Translations under genes and position numbers: made by a program
The notes under the pieces: model-generated
What the model saw: the letters and a program-made list of their open reading frames with translations, nothing else
Databases searched by the model: none
What the model was told of the DNA's origin: nothing
Part shown: positions 1 through 9,211 of the stretch, one piece after another
Layout: every line of letters starts with the position of its first letter
Position numbering within the stretch: position 1 is the stretch's first letter
Source of the DNA: Bin55 sp963667455
GTDB taxonomy: Bacteria; Pseudomonadota; Gammaproteobacteria; Pseudomonadales; Azotimanducaceae
Assembly: GCA_963667455.2 (NCBI GenBank)
Contig: CAXXFR010000026.1
Location: forward strand, 124,001-188,000
Length of the DNA stretch: 64,000 bases
Direction of reading: 5' to 3'

Positions 1-677
1 ACGTGGACGATACGGTTCAGCTCACCGCAGGTATTCACCATCACGACTTCGAAGACGGTCCTTTCGTACGAACCAGCGACATCTTTGGCAGTACTCGTGG
101 AGAGGAGGCAACCGAAGTATTCGTGTGCGCACCCAATCGGCCATTGTTGTTCGCCAATTGTGTTGCGATGTTGGACGAATTGCAACTGCAGGTGGTGAAC
201 GCTCGTATTGTGACGGGCGAATCACAGATGTGCTACGACTCGTTCATCGTTCTGAACATGGATGGAGAACGCATAGGCGACGAGGAGCGAAAGCGACAGA
301 TTTCCGAGCAGATTCGAAGTGCTCTTCACAACCCTTCAAAGCAACGCAAGCGTTTTCCTCGTAGAGTCTCGAGACAGCTGACACAATTTGTGCGACCTGC
401 CACTTTGAAACTGACCTCTCCCAATGACGAAGGGAAATCAACGCTTGAACTGGTGGTTTCTGACAGACCTGGTTTGCTAGCACTAATTGCCGAGACCTTT
501 GTCGAGCTGGATGTCGAGTTGCATGAAGCACGCATTGCAACGTTGGGCGAACGAGTGGAGGATCTGTTTGTCATTTCAGACTTGAATGGCAAACCTCTGC
601 AGACAGGCTCCAGAACCGAGAGAATCGTAGATACTCTAACCGAGCGGATCGATGCCGCCATCCAAGATATCGCATGA
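1..677 (+). CDS. glnD: GlnD, bifunctional uridylyltransferase/uridylyl-removing enzyme, C-terminal part
   Basis: The reading frame is open from the window edge, so the nucleotidyltransferase and HD parts lie upstream and only about 225 residues are seen. These hold two ACT domains: one begins near the motif VFVCAPNRPLLFANC and one near LELVVSDRPGLLALIAE, separated by a basic linker. This tandem C-terminal ACT pair is the glutamine-sensing end of GlnD, which uridylylates PII proteins and links nitrogen status to glutamine synthetase. It is followed 30 bp later by dapE on the same strand. The GTG at position 3 is internal, not a start. Identification rests on ACT sequence similarity and position. 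Confidence 0.9.
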   Translation, partial: VDDTVQLTAGIHHHDFEDGPFVRTSDIFGSTRGEEATEVFVCAPNRPLLFANCVAMLDELQLQVVNARIVTGESQMCYDSFIVLNMDGERIGDEERKRQISEQIRSALHNPSKQRKRFPRRVSRQLTQFVRPATLKLTSPNDEGKSTLELVVSDRPGLLALIAETFVELDVELHEARIATLGERVEDLFVISDLNGKPLQTGSRTERIVDTLTERIDAAIQDIA

Positions 678-707
678 GAAGTTACGTGCCAGGACCAATC
701 TAGACCG

Positions 708-1844
708 ATGAGCAACGAGACCTTGAAGCTGGCCATGGACCTCATTGGTCGAGAGTCGGTCACGCCCAACGACGCCGGCTGTCAAGACCTCGTGGGTGCA
801 CGTCTTAAGAAACTAGGGTTCCACGTGGAACACATGCCGGCTGGGGACGTTTCCAACCTCTGGTGTCGTCTGGGCGACTCCCATCCGGTGCTTTGTCTTG
901 CCGGTCACACCGACGTGGTTCCGACGGGCAATCTCGATTTCTGGAACACCCCTCCCTTCGTTCCGACCATTGCTGACAACAAGCTGTACGGTCGAGGCGC
1001 AGCCGATATGAAGGCGAGTGTTGCGGCGATGGTCGTTGCGGTAGAGAGATTCGTAGCCAAGCATGAACAACCCGCCGGCTCGATCGCATTTTTGATCACC
1101 AGCGACGAAGAGGGACGCGCCATAGACGGAACTCGACACGTCATGGACCAGTTGAACCAGAGAAACGAGCTGTTCGATTGGTGCGTAGTGGGCGAACCGT
1201 CGTCGCATACGGTCTTCGGAGACACCATCCGCATTGGACGCCGAGGTTCGTTCGGCGGCACAATGACCGTCGAAGGAACGATTGGCCACGTCGCGTATCC
1301 CCAGCTCACTCCGAACGTCGTGCACCACACGCTACCGATCTTGCAGTCACTGGCTAACCGACAGTGGGATAGCGGCAATGAAGCGTTCTCGCCGACCACC
1401 TTTCAAATTTCCAACCTGCGAGCCGGGACGGGAGCCAACAATGTGATTCCGGGTGAAGTCTCCGTTGACTTCAACTTTCGGTACAACACAGAACAAACTC
1501 CCGACTCGCTCAGTTCAGCGATCGAAAAAGAGTTTTCCAAGCTGGCGGGCCGATTCCAATATCGGTTCGAGTGCGATTCCAACAGCAAGCCGTTCATTTC
1601 GAAACGTGGCGAGTTCATGTGCAAGGTGTTCGAAGTGGTTCAGGAAACGACCGGAGTCGTCCCGGTGCCATCGACGTCGGGTGGAACATCCGACGGAAGA
1701 TTCATCGTTCCCTGCGGAGTCGAAACTGTCGAACTCGGACCGGTCAACGCCTCGATCCACAAATACAACGAACACATCGCTGTTGATGAACTTGACGTGT
1801 TGACTGACACCTACGAAGCCATTTTGGAACGATTGCTCGTATGA
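708..1844 (+). CDS. dapE: DapE, succinyl-diaminopimelate desuccinylase
   Basis: A 378-residue M20-family zinc amidohydrolase of the usual DapE length. Visible motifs are the metal-binding CLAGHTDVVPTG (about residues 63-74), YGRGAADMKA (about 93-102, bridging Asp), TSDEEG (about 130-135, catalytic and metal Glu), and the C-terminal SGGTSDGRF and ELGPVNASIHKYNE segments with the last metal ligand. It hydrolyses N-succinyl-LL-2,6-diaminopimelate in the cytoplasm during lysine and peptidoglycan precursor synthesis. Its stop overlaps the gspN start by 4 bp (ATGA), so the two are probably translationally coupled although their functions differ. Confidence 0.95.
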   Translation: MSNETLKLAMDLIGRESVTPNDAGCQDLVGARLKKLGFHVEHMPAGDVSNLWCRLGDSHPVLCLAGHTDVVPTGNLDFWNTPPFVPTIADNKLYGRGAADMKASVAAMVVAVERFVAKHEQPAGSIAFLITSDEEGRAIDGTRHVMDQLNQRNELFDWCVVGEPSSHTVFGDTIRIGRRGSFGGTMTVEGTIGHVAYPQLTPNVVHHTLPILQSLANRQWDSGNEAFSPTTFQISNLRAGTGANNVIPGEVSVDFNFRYNTEQTPDSLSSAIEKEFSKLAGRFQYRFECDSNSKPFISKRGEFMCKVFEVVQETTGVVPVPSTSGGTSDGRFIVPCGVETVELGPVNASIHKYNEHIAVDELDVLTDTYEAILERLLV

Positions 1845-2569
1845 AACGCATCTATATTGCAATTGGAGCGTTTGCCGTTGTGGCAGTCGTGATAGTTGCA
1901 ATGCCCGCAAGAGTGTTTGCGATGTTCGTCGACCAGTACGGCATTTCTCTGCTTGATACGAGAGGTACGGTCTGGAATGGATCCGCCGAGGTCATTGCTC
2001 CCAGCATCAACGTGGGACGATTGCATTGGCGGTTCAAAGCTCAATCCCTGCTGAGTGCGACTCTGCAATACGAGCTCTCGGTTGACAATCCTGCTCTCAG
2101 ACTAGAAGGAACCATCACGAAGAAGTTCGCTCATTCAGACTTCGCTGCGCAGGCGACCATTGAGCCGTCGCTAGTCAATTCAGTGCTATTACACTATGGC
2201 ATCAAGATAGGCGGTCGCTTTCAAGTCGACGATGTCGAACTGCGGGTAGGTTCCGGCAACACCATCCAGTCTCTAACCGGAACAGTGAACTGGGAAGGAG
2301 GAACAACCCGCTACAGGTTAGAAAACCAATCGCGAGTCGTCACACTTCCGGCGGCTATCGGCGAACTGAGCTTGTCGTCTAACGAAGTATTGCTGACTGC
2401 CGTTGACATGAACAACAACAATCTCCTCCAAATTCGGTTGGAAGTTCAAACCGGCGTAGCGCACGTAGCATTGTCACAGTACTTGCTCGAACAAGCGGAA
2501 TTGCCGACGCAAGAACCTGTCGACGCAAACGAATACGCACTCACTGTCTCTCAGCAGTTGGCACTGTGA
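1841..2569 (+). CDS. gspN: GspN, type II secretion system protein N
   Basis: A 242-residue bitopic inner-membrane protein. A hydrophobic segment spans residues 3-25 and is followed by a beta-rich periplasmic region. The stretch LLDTRGTVWNGSAEV is typical of GspN, in the position where family members carry a G-T-hydrophobic-W-x-G motif. GspN is an accessory part of the T2SS envelope complex. It starts inside the end of dapE and is followed after 31 bp by gspC and then gspD. An N-C-D order with no E-M genes nearby means that the rest of the secretion machinery must be encoded elsewhere. Confidence 0.8.
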   Translation: MKRIYIAIGAFAVVAVVIVAMPARVFAMFVDQYGISLLDTRGTVWNGSAEVIAPSINVGRLHWRFKAQSLLSATLQYELSVDNPALRLEGTITKKFAHSDFAAQATIEPSLVNSVLLHYGIKIGGRFQVDDVELRVGSGNTIQSLTGTVNWEGGTTRYRLENQSRVVTLPAAIGELSLSSNEVLLTAVDMNNNNLLQIRLEVQTGVAHVALSQYLLEQAELPTQEPVDANEYALTVSQQLAL

Positions 2570-2600
2570 ATCTTCCGACTACCACCAAGCGGACGCACCC

Positions 2601-3578
2601 ATGAACATCAACGCAATCATCAATGGACTGGCATTCCCGGTGCGGATTGCAGTAATCGCCGGGGTAATTGCTCTGATTGCATTGAGCGTCTTCGACCTCG
2701 TCCGATCCGGCGATGCGCCGGTAATTCAAACCGTCGATACAACTCCTGATCGAACAGTAACCGTCAGCGACATTTCCAGAGCCGAACTGTTCGGATCCGC
2801 CGACGAGCCAGAACTCTTCACTGTTGAAGAACTTGCCACGACAACATTGAACCTGACTTTGGTCACTATCGTCTACGACGAAACCAATCCTGAGCTGTCC
2901 ACGGCTCGAATCGCACAAGGTACGCAGAAGCCCAAGAAGTTCAGCCGTGGCGATCGGGTTGCCGGAATCGCCAACATTTCAGAAGTCCTGCGTGACCGAG
3001 TCATTTTGGAAAGAACGGGCCAACGCGAGCTTCTCGCTTTCGCGACGGAGTATGAAGTCTTCGAACTGGTCGAAAATTCCACAACCCAGATCGAACTCAA
3101 CAATCGTGGCACCCGTCAGGAGTCCGAGCCCGAGAATGGAGACTCCAATGGGGGCACAGTTGACGACGACTCCAGTTCTTCAGTAAACAGTCAGCGTGAA
3201 GACTACGAGCAATTCATTGAACAGCTCGACCAGGACCCTCAAATCGCCTTGCAGGAAGCAGGATTGGCACCACCGACTCCTGTGAATCAGCCAACCCCGA
3301 TAACTCAACCAACCGCGATCACTCCGCCAACCCCGATCACTCCGCCAACCCCGATCACTCCGCCAACCCCGAGTCAGTCAGAACGTCCAGCGGTGAAGCC
3401 AAAGGTGGCGGGGTCTCTTGGTATGCAACGCAACCCAGTTTCGCAAGCCATCGACCAATCCAGGCTTAAGACCATTCACAGTGATCTTCGACAGTCCATC
3501 GAAGAGGTTGACCACAAATCCGTCGGACCAGAACCAACAGAATCATCCACCGAAACGCATCAGCACGAGACCCCATAG
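2601..3578 (+). CDS. gspC: GspC-like type II secretion protein with Pro/Thr repeat linker
   Basis: A 325-residue protein in the position expected for GspC, directly before the secretin gene. It has a single membrane anchor (about residues 12-33) and a homology-region-like domain (about 70-155) built around FSRGDRVAGIANISEVLRD and the VILERTGQRELL stretch. An acidic linker follows, then a PTPITPPTPITPP repeat (about 235-260) and a basic tail. In T2SS, GspC joins the inner-membrane platform to the N0 domain of GspD. No clear PDZ domain is visible after the HR domain; the repeat-rich tail replaces it. The end lies 5 bp before gspD. Confidence 0.75.
   Translation: MNINAIINGLAFPVRIAVIAGVIALIALSVFDLVRSGDAPVIQTVDTTPDRTVTVSDISRAELFGSADEPELFTVEELATTTLNLTLVTIVYDETNPELSTARIAQGTQKPKKFSRGDRVAGIANISEVLRDRVILERTGQRELLAFATEYEVFELVENSTTQIELNNRGTRQESEPENGDSNGGTVDDDSSSSVNSQREDYEQFIEQLDQDPQIALQEAGLAPPTPVNQPTPITQPTAITPPTPITPPTPITPPTPSQSERPAVKPKVAGSLGMQRNPVSQAIDQSRLKTIHSDLRQSIEEVDHKSVGPEPTESSTETHQHETP
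3317..3370 (+). repeat. Three perfect 18-bp tandem repeats in gspC
   Basis: Unit GATCACTCCGCCAACCCC is present at 3317-3334, 3335-3352 and 3353-3370. Degenerate copies precede it from about 3285. The unit encodes six residues of a Pro/Thr/Ile spacer, so copy-number change would lengthen or shorten the linker without a frameshift. Confidence 0.9.
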
Positions 3579-3583
3579 AAGAA

Positions 3584-5509
3584 ATGAACAAGATCATCAA
3601 ACTCCTAGCACAATCGGTTCTCGTAGCTGTCGTTATCGGCTTCGGTTTCTTGGCAATTGCCCAAGAATACACCGTCAACATGCAGAAGGCCGATCTCCTC
3701 GAATTCATTGACGAAGTTTCGACGATCACGAAGCGAACCTTTGTGGTTGATGAACGAGTTCGTGGAGAAGTAACGATCATTTCAGAACGTAAGCTGAACG
3801 CAGAGGGTGTCTTCACACTGCTGGAGTCCGTTTTGCGTGTCCACGGCTATGCCGTTATCGACGATGGCGAGGTGGCTCGCATCGTACAGCTTCCCAATGC
3901 CAAAACCTGGTCCTATCCGACGGAAGGAGGGTTCGACAGCCCGGACCGAATGGTTACCCAAGTCATACAACTAAACTATGTCTCATCGGCAGAAGCATCT
4001 CGTGTACTGCGTCTGCTCGTGTCCCAATACGGCCATTTGGCAGCGGTGAACAATCCCAACGTTCTCGTTATCAGCGATCATGCCGGCAACGTTGCTTCTC
4101 TGGTCCAGCTTGTCAAGGAACTCGATCGATTAGACGCCGAACAAAGCATCGTGATTCCAATGAAGCACGCTTGGGTTCGAGACGTAGCCAATATGCTCGA
4201 GCAAATCCATCCGGAAATGATGCGATCCGAAACCGCATCCCTCGGTCTAATCGCATTTGCCAACGAAAACAACAACACATTGTTCCTTCGCGGCAAACCG
4301 GGCGAACTGGCGATCGCGACGGACACGATCGCACAACTGGACCAACCCTACAAAGTCGCTGAGACAACACGCGTCTTTAATCTTCAGCATGCCGATGCAG
4401 AACCCGTGGCCACGGTGTTGACAGGGCTACTCAACATCGAACCAACCGACCAAACACCAGGCGCGGCAACAGAATCCGCTGAGGTTTCGATTCAAGCCGA
4501 CACATCCAACAATGCAATTCTCGTCAGAGGCAACCCTGCCATTCTTTCCGATGTTGTTGGCATCATCGAGAAAATGGATAGAGAGAAGCTCCAAGTTCTC
4601 ATCGAATCCGCCATAGTCGAAGTCACGATCGGCGAAAACTCCACTTCAGGAATCGAGCTGGGAGGCGCCGACGACTCAGGCGAACGCGTTCCTCTAGCGA
4701 CCACTTCGATTACTGGCATCTTGTCAAATCTGCTCGGCACCTTGATAGCAGAGGACTCGGACCAGTCCCAACCGGGACTAGATGGATTGCAGCAGTTGAC
4801 GTCGCCAACTCTAGCCGTTGCCAGACTAGATCCCAATGGCGTGTCGTTCGCGGCGATCATCAATGCGCTAACTACACACTCCAAAGCAGATCTGTTGTCG
4901 ACACCCCATGTAATTGCACTCGACAATGAAGAATCCGAGATCTTTCACGGTTCGCAAGTACCGTTTCGAACCGGTACTTTCGGAGTGACACGTGAACAGG
5001 GTCAGACGCCGCTAAGCACCATTGAACGACAAGATGTGGGGATTAGCCTAACTGTCACACCGAAGATACGCGACGATCTCAGCGTTAAGATGACTGTGGC
5101 CACCGAGGTCGATGCTGTTATCAATCCTTCACTCGGAATTGGCGAGTCGGGGTTCAGCGACATCGTGACCAGCAAGCGACGAGTCAACACTACCGTGGTA
5201 GCCAACGACGGTCAGACCATCGTTCTGGGCGGTCTTATCAAAGACGATGTCAACACGACAATCCGGAAAGTACCCTTGATTGGTAGCATTCCGCTTCTGG
5301 GTAGACTGTTCCGCACCAATTCCACACTAACATCTAAGAGTCATTTGCTTATTTTCCTGCGACCGACCGTAATCCAGTCGGACAGCGACATTGAAGGCGT
5401 AGTCGATCGAAAGATTAACGGCATCTGGCAACTCAACATGGAATCGGGAGTGTCGTCCGACGATGCTGCAACTCCCACCCCGGGAGAAATCTACGAGGGC
5501 ATCCGCTAA
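3584..5509 (+). CDS. gspD: GspD, type II secretion system secretin
   Basis: A 641-residue outer-membrane secretin precursor. A signal peptide (about residues 1-26, ending FGFLAIAQ) is followed by the N0 domain (YTVNMQKADLLEFIDEVS), three N-domains of the KH-like fold (about 120-340), and the secretin core. The core contains LLSTPHVIALDNEES and the closing VPLIGSIPLLGRLFR segment near residue 565, followed by LLIFLRPTVI. It forms the multimeric outer-membrane channel that passes folded proteins out of the periplasm. Length and domain order are standard. The last 47 bases overlap the first codons of the plsB frame. Confidence 0.95.
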   Translation: MNKIIKLLAQSVLVAVVIGFGFLAIAQEYTVNMQKADLLEFIDEVSTITKRTFVVDERVRGEVTIISERKLNAEGVFTLLESVLRVHGYAVIDDGEVARIVQLPNAKTWSYPTEGGFDSPDRMVTQVIQLNYVSSAEASRVLRLLVSQYGHLAAVNNPNVLVISDHAGNVASLVQLVKELDRLDAEQSIVIPMKHAWVRDVANMLEQIHPEMMRSETASLGLIAFANENNNTLFLRGKPGELAIATDTIAQLDQPYKVAETTRVFNLQHADAEPVATVLTGLLNIEPTDQTPGAATESAEVSIQADTSNNAILVRGNPAILSDVVGIIEKMDREKLQVLIESAIVEVTIGENSTSGIELGGADDSGERVPLATTSITGILSNLLGTLIAEDSDQSQPGLDGLQQLTSPTLAVARLDPNGVSFAAIINALTTHSKADLLSTPHVIALDNEESEIFHGSQVPFRTGTFGVTREQGQTPLSTIERQDVGISLTVTPKIRDDLSVKMTVATEVDAVINPSLGIGESGFSDIVTSKRRVNTTVVANDGQTIVLGGLIKDDVNTTIRKVPLIGSIPLLGRLFRTNSTLTSKSHLLIFLRPTVIQSDSDIEGVVDRKINGIWQLNMESGVSSDDAATPTPGEIYEGIR

Positions 5510-7697
5510 GGGGAAGTCTGCCAAAGCGTTGCCCCATGTCCGACTAGGACTTCTCCAGCGCTACATTCGGTTCGCAGTTCGGCCCACCGTGGTCGGTTCA
5601 CCGCGTCCCGGCGAGAATGCCTGCGTATTTGTCTTGCATCGAAAGTCGGTGTATGACCTTGCGTTGCTCCAGCACATACTGCGGTCGATCAACTCAGAGT
5701 CTAGCGAGACAAGTCTCTCCGACCTTCCGAACAAGACCTTCTACCTGATGCGACCCGCAGGATGGCGCAGACGCTTCGTGATGCGAAGTTTTCCGCCTGC
5801 CATGACTCACTGGCAGGAGCATGTCCTCGGGAATCCAAGTGTGCCACTTCATGTTGTTCCAGTTTCAATTTTTTGGGGCCGCACGGCCCATCGCAACAGG
5901 TTTTTCTGGCGTGACTTGATTTCCGAGCGTTTCGGACCCACGGCGTCACTTCGACGTGCGCTTGTAACGCTGTTCAATCGTCGAGACGTGCTAATCCAGT
6001 TCGGCGAACCCCTTCATTGGCATGAACTGTCAAATCCCGCCAATACCGTCGAATGGAATTTGAGACACATAGGCATTCGTCTGCGCAAGAGTTTCAAGGA
6101 GACTCGACACGCCGTGGTTGGCCCCGATCTCGAGCGACTCGACAGCACTGTCGCCCGCGTTGTCGAAGATGTAGCTGCCGAATCGCCAACAGAACTTCCG
6201 AAGCGTCGGGAATTACGGCGCGAAGTCCGCAAGATGGCGACGCGTATGTCCTATCCGGTCATGATGTTCGTGAAAGGTGTGTTGCGTTGGTACTTCAAGC
6301 ACGTCTACGACGGACTCGAGCTAGTCGATGCGGACCGCCTCAATCAGGTCGCGAGAACCCACACGCTGATCTACGCCCCCAATCATCGCTCGCAAACCGA
6401 CTACCTTGTTCTGTCCTACTTGCTGTTCCAGCATGGCTACGCTATTCCTCAAATAGCCTCGGGAGACAATCTCGACATTCCCGTCGTAGGCCCGATTCTT
6501 CGTCGTTGCGGGGCGTTCTTCATGCGTCGCTCATTTCGCGACGATCCGACCTATCACAACGTACTGGCTTCCTATCTTCGCTTGTGTGTCGAACAAGGCA
6601 ACAGCATTGAGTTCTTCGTGGAAGGTGGGCGTAGCCGAACCGGTCTGATGCTTGCGCCCCGTTTCGGATTGCTCAGCATGATCCTCGCGAGCCGTGCAAA
6701 GGGACTACCTCGCCCGATCGCCGTCGTTCCGGTGTACATCGCCTACGAGACGATTCCGGACGCGAAAGACTACATCGACGAGCTGTCGGGAAGACCGAAG
6801 ACACCGGAAAGGTTGCGCGATGTGATTCTCGCCACCAAGCTGCTAGGTTCTCGTTTCGGTCGCGTGTCGCTGCACATTGCCGAACCGATCAAGCTGGACA
6901 CGTTTGTCCGTTCCGACGATGTTGCAGTCGAGTCGGAGCGTTTAGGCTATGCAATTACCCATGCGATCAATGACTGCGCGATTCTCAATTCGGTAAATCT
7001 GGTTGCGTTGATTCTCTTGACTTCCCCCACTCGTTGCATGGACGAAAAATCCTGCATCGAGAAACTCTCAGTGATGGTGGAAGTGCTGCAGGCCGAATCC
7101 AGCAGAAACGATGTCGTATTGCCCGAAGAAACGGCCCAATCAATGATTGATCGCTGTGTCCAATTGGGATTTCTGCAACGAGAGGAGGCAAGCGGAGAAT
7201 CCTTGCTGGCAAGCACTCCGGGAACCGGGCTTCAGCTGGCTTGGTTTCGCAACAACATGCTGCACATTGTTGCCATTCCCGGGCTCGTGGCATCGATCAT
7301 TCTGAATCGTCAAACGGCCTTGTCGATTCGTGAGGCGATGGAAATCACCAATTTTCTACTTCCGTTTGTGTGCGATCAACTGAACATGCCGAGGAATTTG
7401 CGAACGATTCGACGCTGGATTACACACTTGGAGAGATTGGGGTTCATCGACTGCAACGAGGATCATAGGTTGCGAGCCGCCGATGATGGGACAAGCCGAC
7501 AGAAACTCAAGCAGCTGGCGGACACCACCAGACCGATGCTCAATCGTTTCTACATCGTTGTTACCACACTTCTACAGCACGAGAGCGAGTCGCTGACTGT
7601 TGAAAAGCTAGCCCACAAAGCGTGGGAGACCAGTCAGCTATCTGGCCCGTACCCAAGGGGACGAATCTCCACACTTCGTCGACCGACAGTTCTTTGA
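5463..7697 (+). CDS. plsB: PlsB, glycerol-3-phosphate 1-O-acyltransferase (C-terminus frameshifted)
   Basis: A 744-residue frame with the PlsB acyltransferase blocks: NHRSQTDYL (block I, HX4D with catalytic His/Asp, about residue 306), GAFFMRRSFRDD (block II), FFVEGGRSRTG (block III) and IAVVPVYIAYE (block IV). It acylates sn-glycerol-3-phosphate at the inner membrane, the first step of phospholipid synthesis. The family is usually about 800 residues. Here the last dozen residues (after about 732) do not look like PlsB, whereas the +1 frame continues with a recognisable PlsB end up to 7854. Dropping one G of the GGGG run at 7657-7660 restores about 796 residues. The start overlapping gspD is uncertain. 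Confidence 0.9.
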   Translation: MLQLPPREKSTRASAKGKSAKALPHVRLGLLQRYIRFAVRPTVVGSPRPGENACVFVLHRKSVYDLALLQHILRSINSESSETSLSDLPNKTFYLMRPAGWRRRFVMRSFPPAMTHWQEHVLGNPSVPLHVVPVSIFWGRTAHRNRFFWRDLISERFGPTASLRRALVTLFNRRDVLIQFGEPLHWHELSNPANTVEWNLRHIGIRLRKSFKETRHAVVGPDLERLDSTVARVVEDVAAESPTELPKRRELRREVRKMATRMSYPVMMFVKGVLRWYFKHVYDGLELVDADRLNQVARTHTLIYAPNHRSQTDYLVLSYLLFQHGYAIPQIASGDNLDIPVVGPILRRCGAFFMRRSFRDDPTYHNVLASYLRLCVEQGNSIEFFVEGGRSRTGLMLAPRFGLLSMILASRAKGLPRPIAVVPVYIAYETIPDAKDYIDELSGRPKTPERLRDVILATKLLGSRFGRVSLHIAEPIKLDTFVRSDDVAVESERLGYAITHAINDCAILNSVNLVALILLTSPTRCMDEKSCIEKLSVMVEVLQAESSRNDVVLPEETAQSMIDRCVQLGFLQREEASGESLLASTPGTGLQLAWFRNNMLHIVAIPGLVASIILNRQTALSIREAMEITNFLLPFVCDQLNMPRNLRTIRRWITHLERLGFIDCNEDHRLRAADDGTSRQKLKQLADTTRPMLNRFYIVVTTLLQHESESLTVEKLAHKAWETSQLSGPYPRGRISTLRRPTVL

Positions 7698-7854
7698 TCG
7701 TGTTGCCGATACGATGCTCTCCGAGCAAATCATGGTGGTCAACGAACAAGGCTTCGTCGAGTCTTGCACGATTGCACAAGATGTAATTGACCACGCCCGC
7801 AGTGTCTTCGACATCGATTCCAGGCTGCTGATCGAAAGATACGTCAGACGTTGA
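7660..7854 (+). pseudogene. plsB: Out-of-frame C-terminal tail of PlsB
   Basis: Reading in the +1 frame from 7660 gives 64 residues beginning DESPHFVDRQFF and ending at a TGA at 7852-7854. From memory this resembles the E. coli PlsB segment NAPEFFDKAVF and the downstream end of that protein. The upstream +1 frame is closed by a TAG at 7609-7611, so the shift must fall between there and about 7690, most simply in the G tetramer at 7657-7660. The tail overlaps the end of rsmJ on the other strand by 11 bp. This is either a sequencing or assembly indel or a true truncating mutation. Confidence 0.75.
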
Positions 7855-8581
7855 CGCGATAGACATCGAAACGAATCGTTCTACCCTCGATCTGCCAATC
7901 TGGTTTACCGAACAGCGGCGATTGATTGCGGCGGTGTTTCACAACCACCCGATTGAGAGCATTGGCGAGGGACAGCCGGAACAACTCTTCCAAATCGGTC
8001 TCGGTCTGTGCAAGTGACCGCAAGACCTGCATTTGCAGAGAAGGGAGCGATCCCTTCCGATGCTCGGGGAACAGAGGATCCAAATAGATCACATCAAACG
8101 ACTCGCGAGTCTCCCGTAGGAAATCCATTGCATCTGCGCAGTGCGAGGTGAGCGGAAGATTCAGTTCTCGGGCGAAGTGGCGAGCTACCGCACAAACGAT
8201 GGGAACACTTTCAGTTAGCACGACGCGACACTTCAAGGAACACAAGGCGAGTGCATCGAGTCCCCAGCCTCCCAAGGCATCGAAGACATATGGCCGTCGA
8301 GTTGCGCCACAAGCCTTGCTCAGCTCTGAATCCCTCGATCCGCCGAGACGGTCACGTATCCCGTCGGCACGCAACCCAAACAGTGGTTTGGATCCGTCTC
8401 GCAAAGCCAGCCTGCCTTTACTTATCACCAAGTACCAGGAATCTGGAGCACATCTCGCATCCGCTATGTCCAGCCCCAGGGACCGTGCTATCTTGCGCCC
8501 GTGTGAGTCACCGGGATGAAGAAACACCGCTATTGGAATCTTGCTGGGGCGATCAGCCGCAGCCTCTGAAAACGATTCCAA
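7844..8581 (-). CDS. rsmJ: RsmJ, 16S rRNA (guanine-1516-N2)-methyltransferase
   Basis: A 245-residue SAM-dependent methyltransferase. The SAM-binding motif appears as VFDALGGWGLDALAL (about residues 98-112) and the catalytic region as VIYLDPLFPEHRKGSLPS, which matches the DPMFP-type motif of RsmJ. The enzyme methylates G1516 of 16S rRNA in the small subunit. The longest frame begins with TTG at 8581, with GGAAAG just upstream and only 2 bp after the tsaB stop, so it is probably co-transcribed with tsaB. No ATG start is available near the expected N-terminus. Confidence 0.85.
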   Translation of the reverse strand: MESFSEAAADRPSKIPIAVFLHPGDSHGRKIARSLGLDIADARCAPDSWYLVISKGRLALRDGSKPLFGLRADGIRDRLGGSRDSELSKACGATRRPYVFDALGGWGLDALALCSLKCRVVLTESVPIVCAVARHFARELNLPLTSHCADAMDFLRETRESFDVIYLDPLFPEHRKGSLPSLQMQVLRSLAQTETDLEELFRLSLANALNRVVVKHRRNQSPLFGKPDWQIEGRTIRFDVYRVNV

Positions 8582-8583
8582 CC

Positions 8584-9201
8584 TTACTTTCCGGCAGTCG
8601 ATACTCTGGGCCTGTAGGGAGTATCGCCATCAACAAGCATGGGAAGAGCGCGATGCGGAGGGACTTTCTGTTCCCATCGTTCCAGCGTTAACTCCAGTAC
8701 GTCCGCGGCATTGGGATTGATGTCGGCTTCTCGAATGGTGGTTGTCTGACATTCGAAATGCGAGTCCTCAACCAGCCGATCCGGCATCACACAAGTGACC
8801 AGACCATCGGCTACTCGATAACGTGCGACGTAGGACCAGCCTTTGCGAGACTTACGTTGTAGAGTGAACTCACAAAGATCGGGATAACTCTTGCTGATCC
8901 GGTGTGCAAACACGTCGGAGGTTGGCACCCCCACAATATCGATGCCAATTCCTACCGCGATTCCCTGAGCCACGGCAGCTCCGAATCGAACCCCGGTGAA
9001 CGAACCTGGACCTGCTGAAAAACCGACCATTTCAATGTCCGATCTGGATACGCCGTAGGAATCGACGAGACCGTCAATCATTTTCAGTAGCAATTGGCTA
9101 TGACGACGGGGAACAATTGAGCTTTTCGTTAAGATACTGTTTTCGCCACCTAGTGCCGCAGAACACACATCAGCAGTAGTTTCTAACGCGAGAACGATCA
9201 T
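8584..9201 (-). CDS. tsaB: TsaB, tRNA t6A37 threonylcarbamoyltransferase subunit
   Basis: A 205-residue ASKHA-fold protein when started at the ATG at 9201 (MIVLALETTADVC), the conserved family N-terminus; the open frame extends further upstream without similarity. The GPGSFTGVRFG motif (about residues 65-75) is diagnostic. TsaB works with TsaD and TsaE to make N6-threonylcarbamoyladenosine on ANN-decoding tRNAs and is a pseudo-enzyme partner of TsaD. The start codon is only 10 bp from the divergent moeA start, so its promoter must lie inside moeA or the transcript is nearly leaderless. Confidence 0.88.
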   Translation of the reverse strand: MIVLALETTADVCSAALGGENSILTKSSIVPRRHSQLLLKMIDGLVDSYGVSRSDIEMVGFSAGPGSFTGVRFGAAVAQGIAVGIGIDIVGVPTSDVFAHRISKSYPDLCEFTLQRKSRKGWSYVARYRVADGLVTCVMPDRLVEDSHFECQTTTIREADINPNAADVLELTLERWEQKVPPHRALPMLVDGDTPYRPRVSTAGK

Positions 9202-9211
9202 TAGCAAACCT

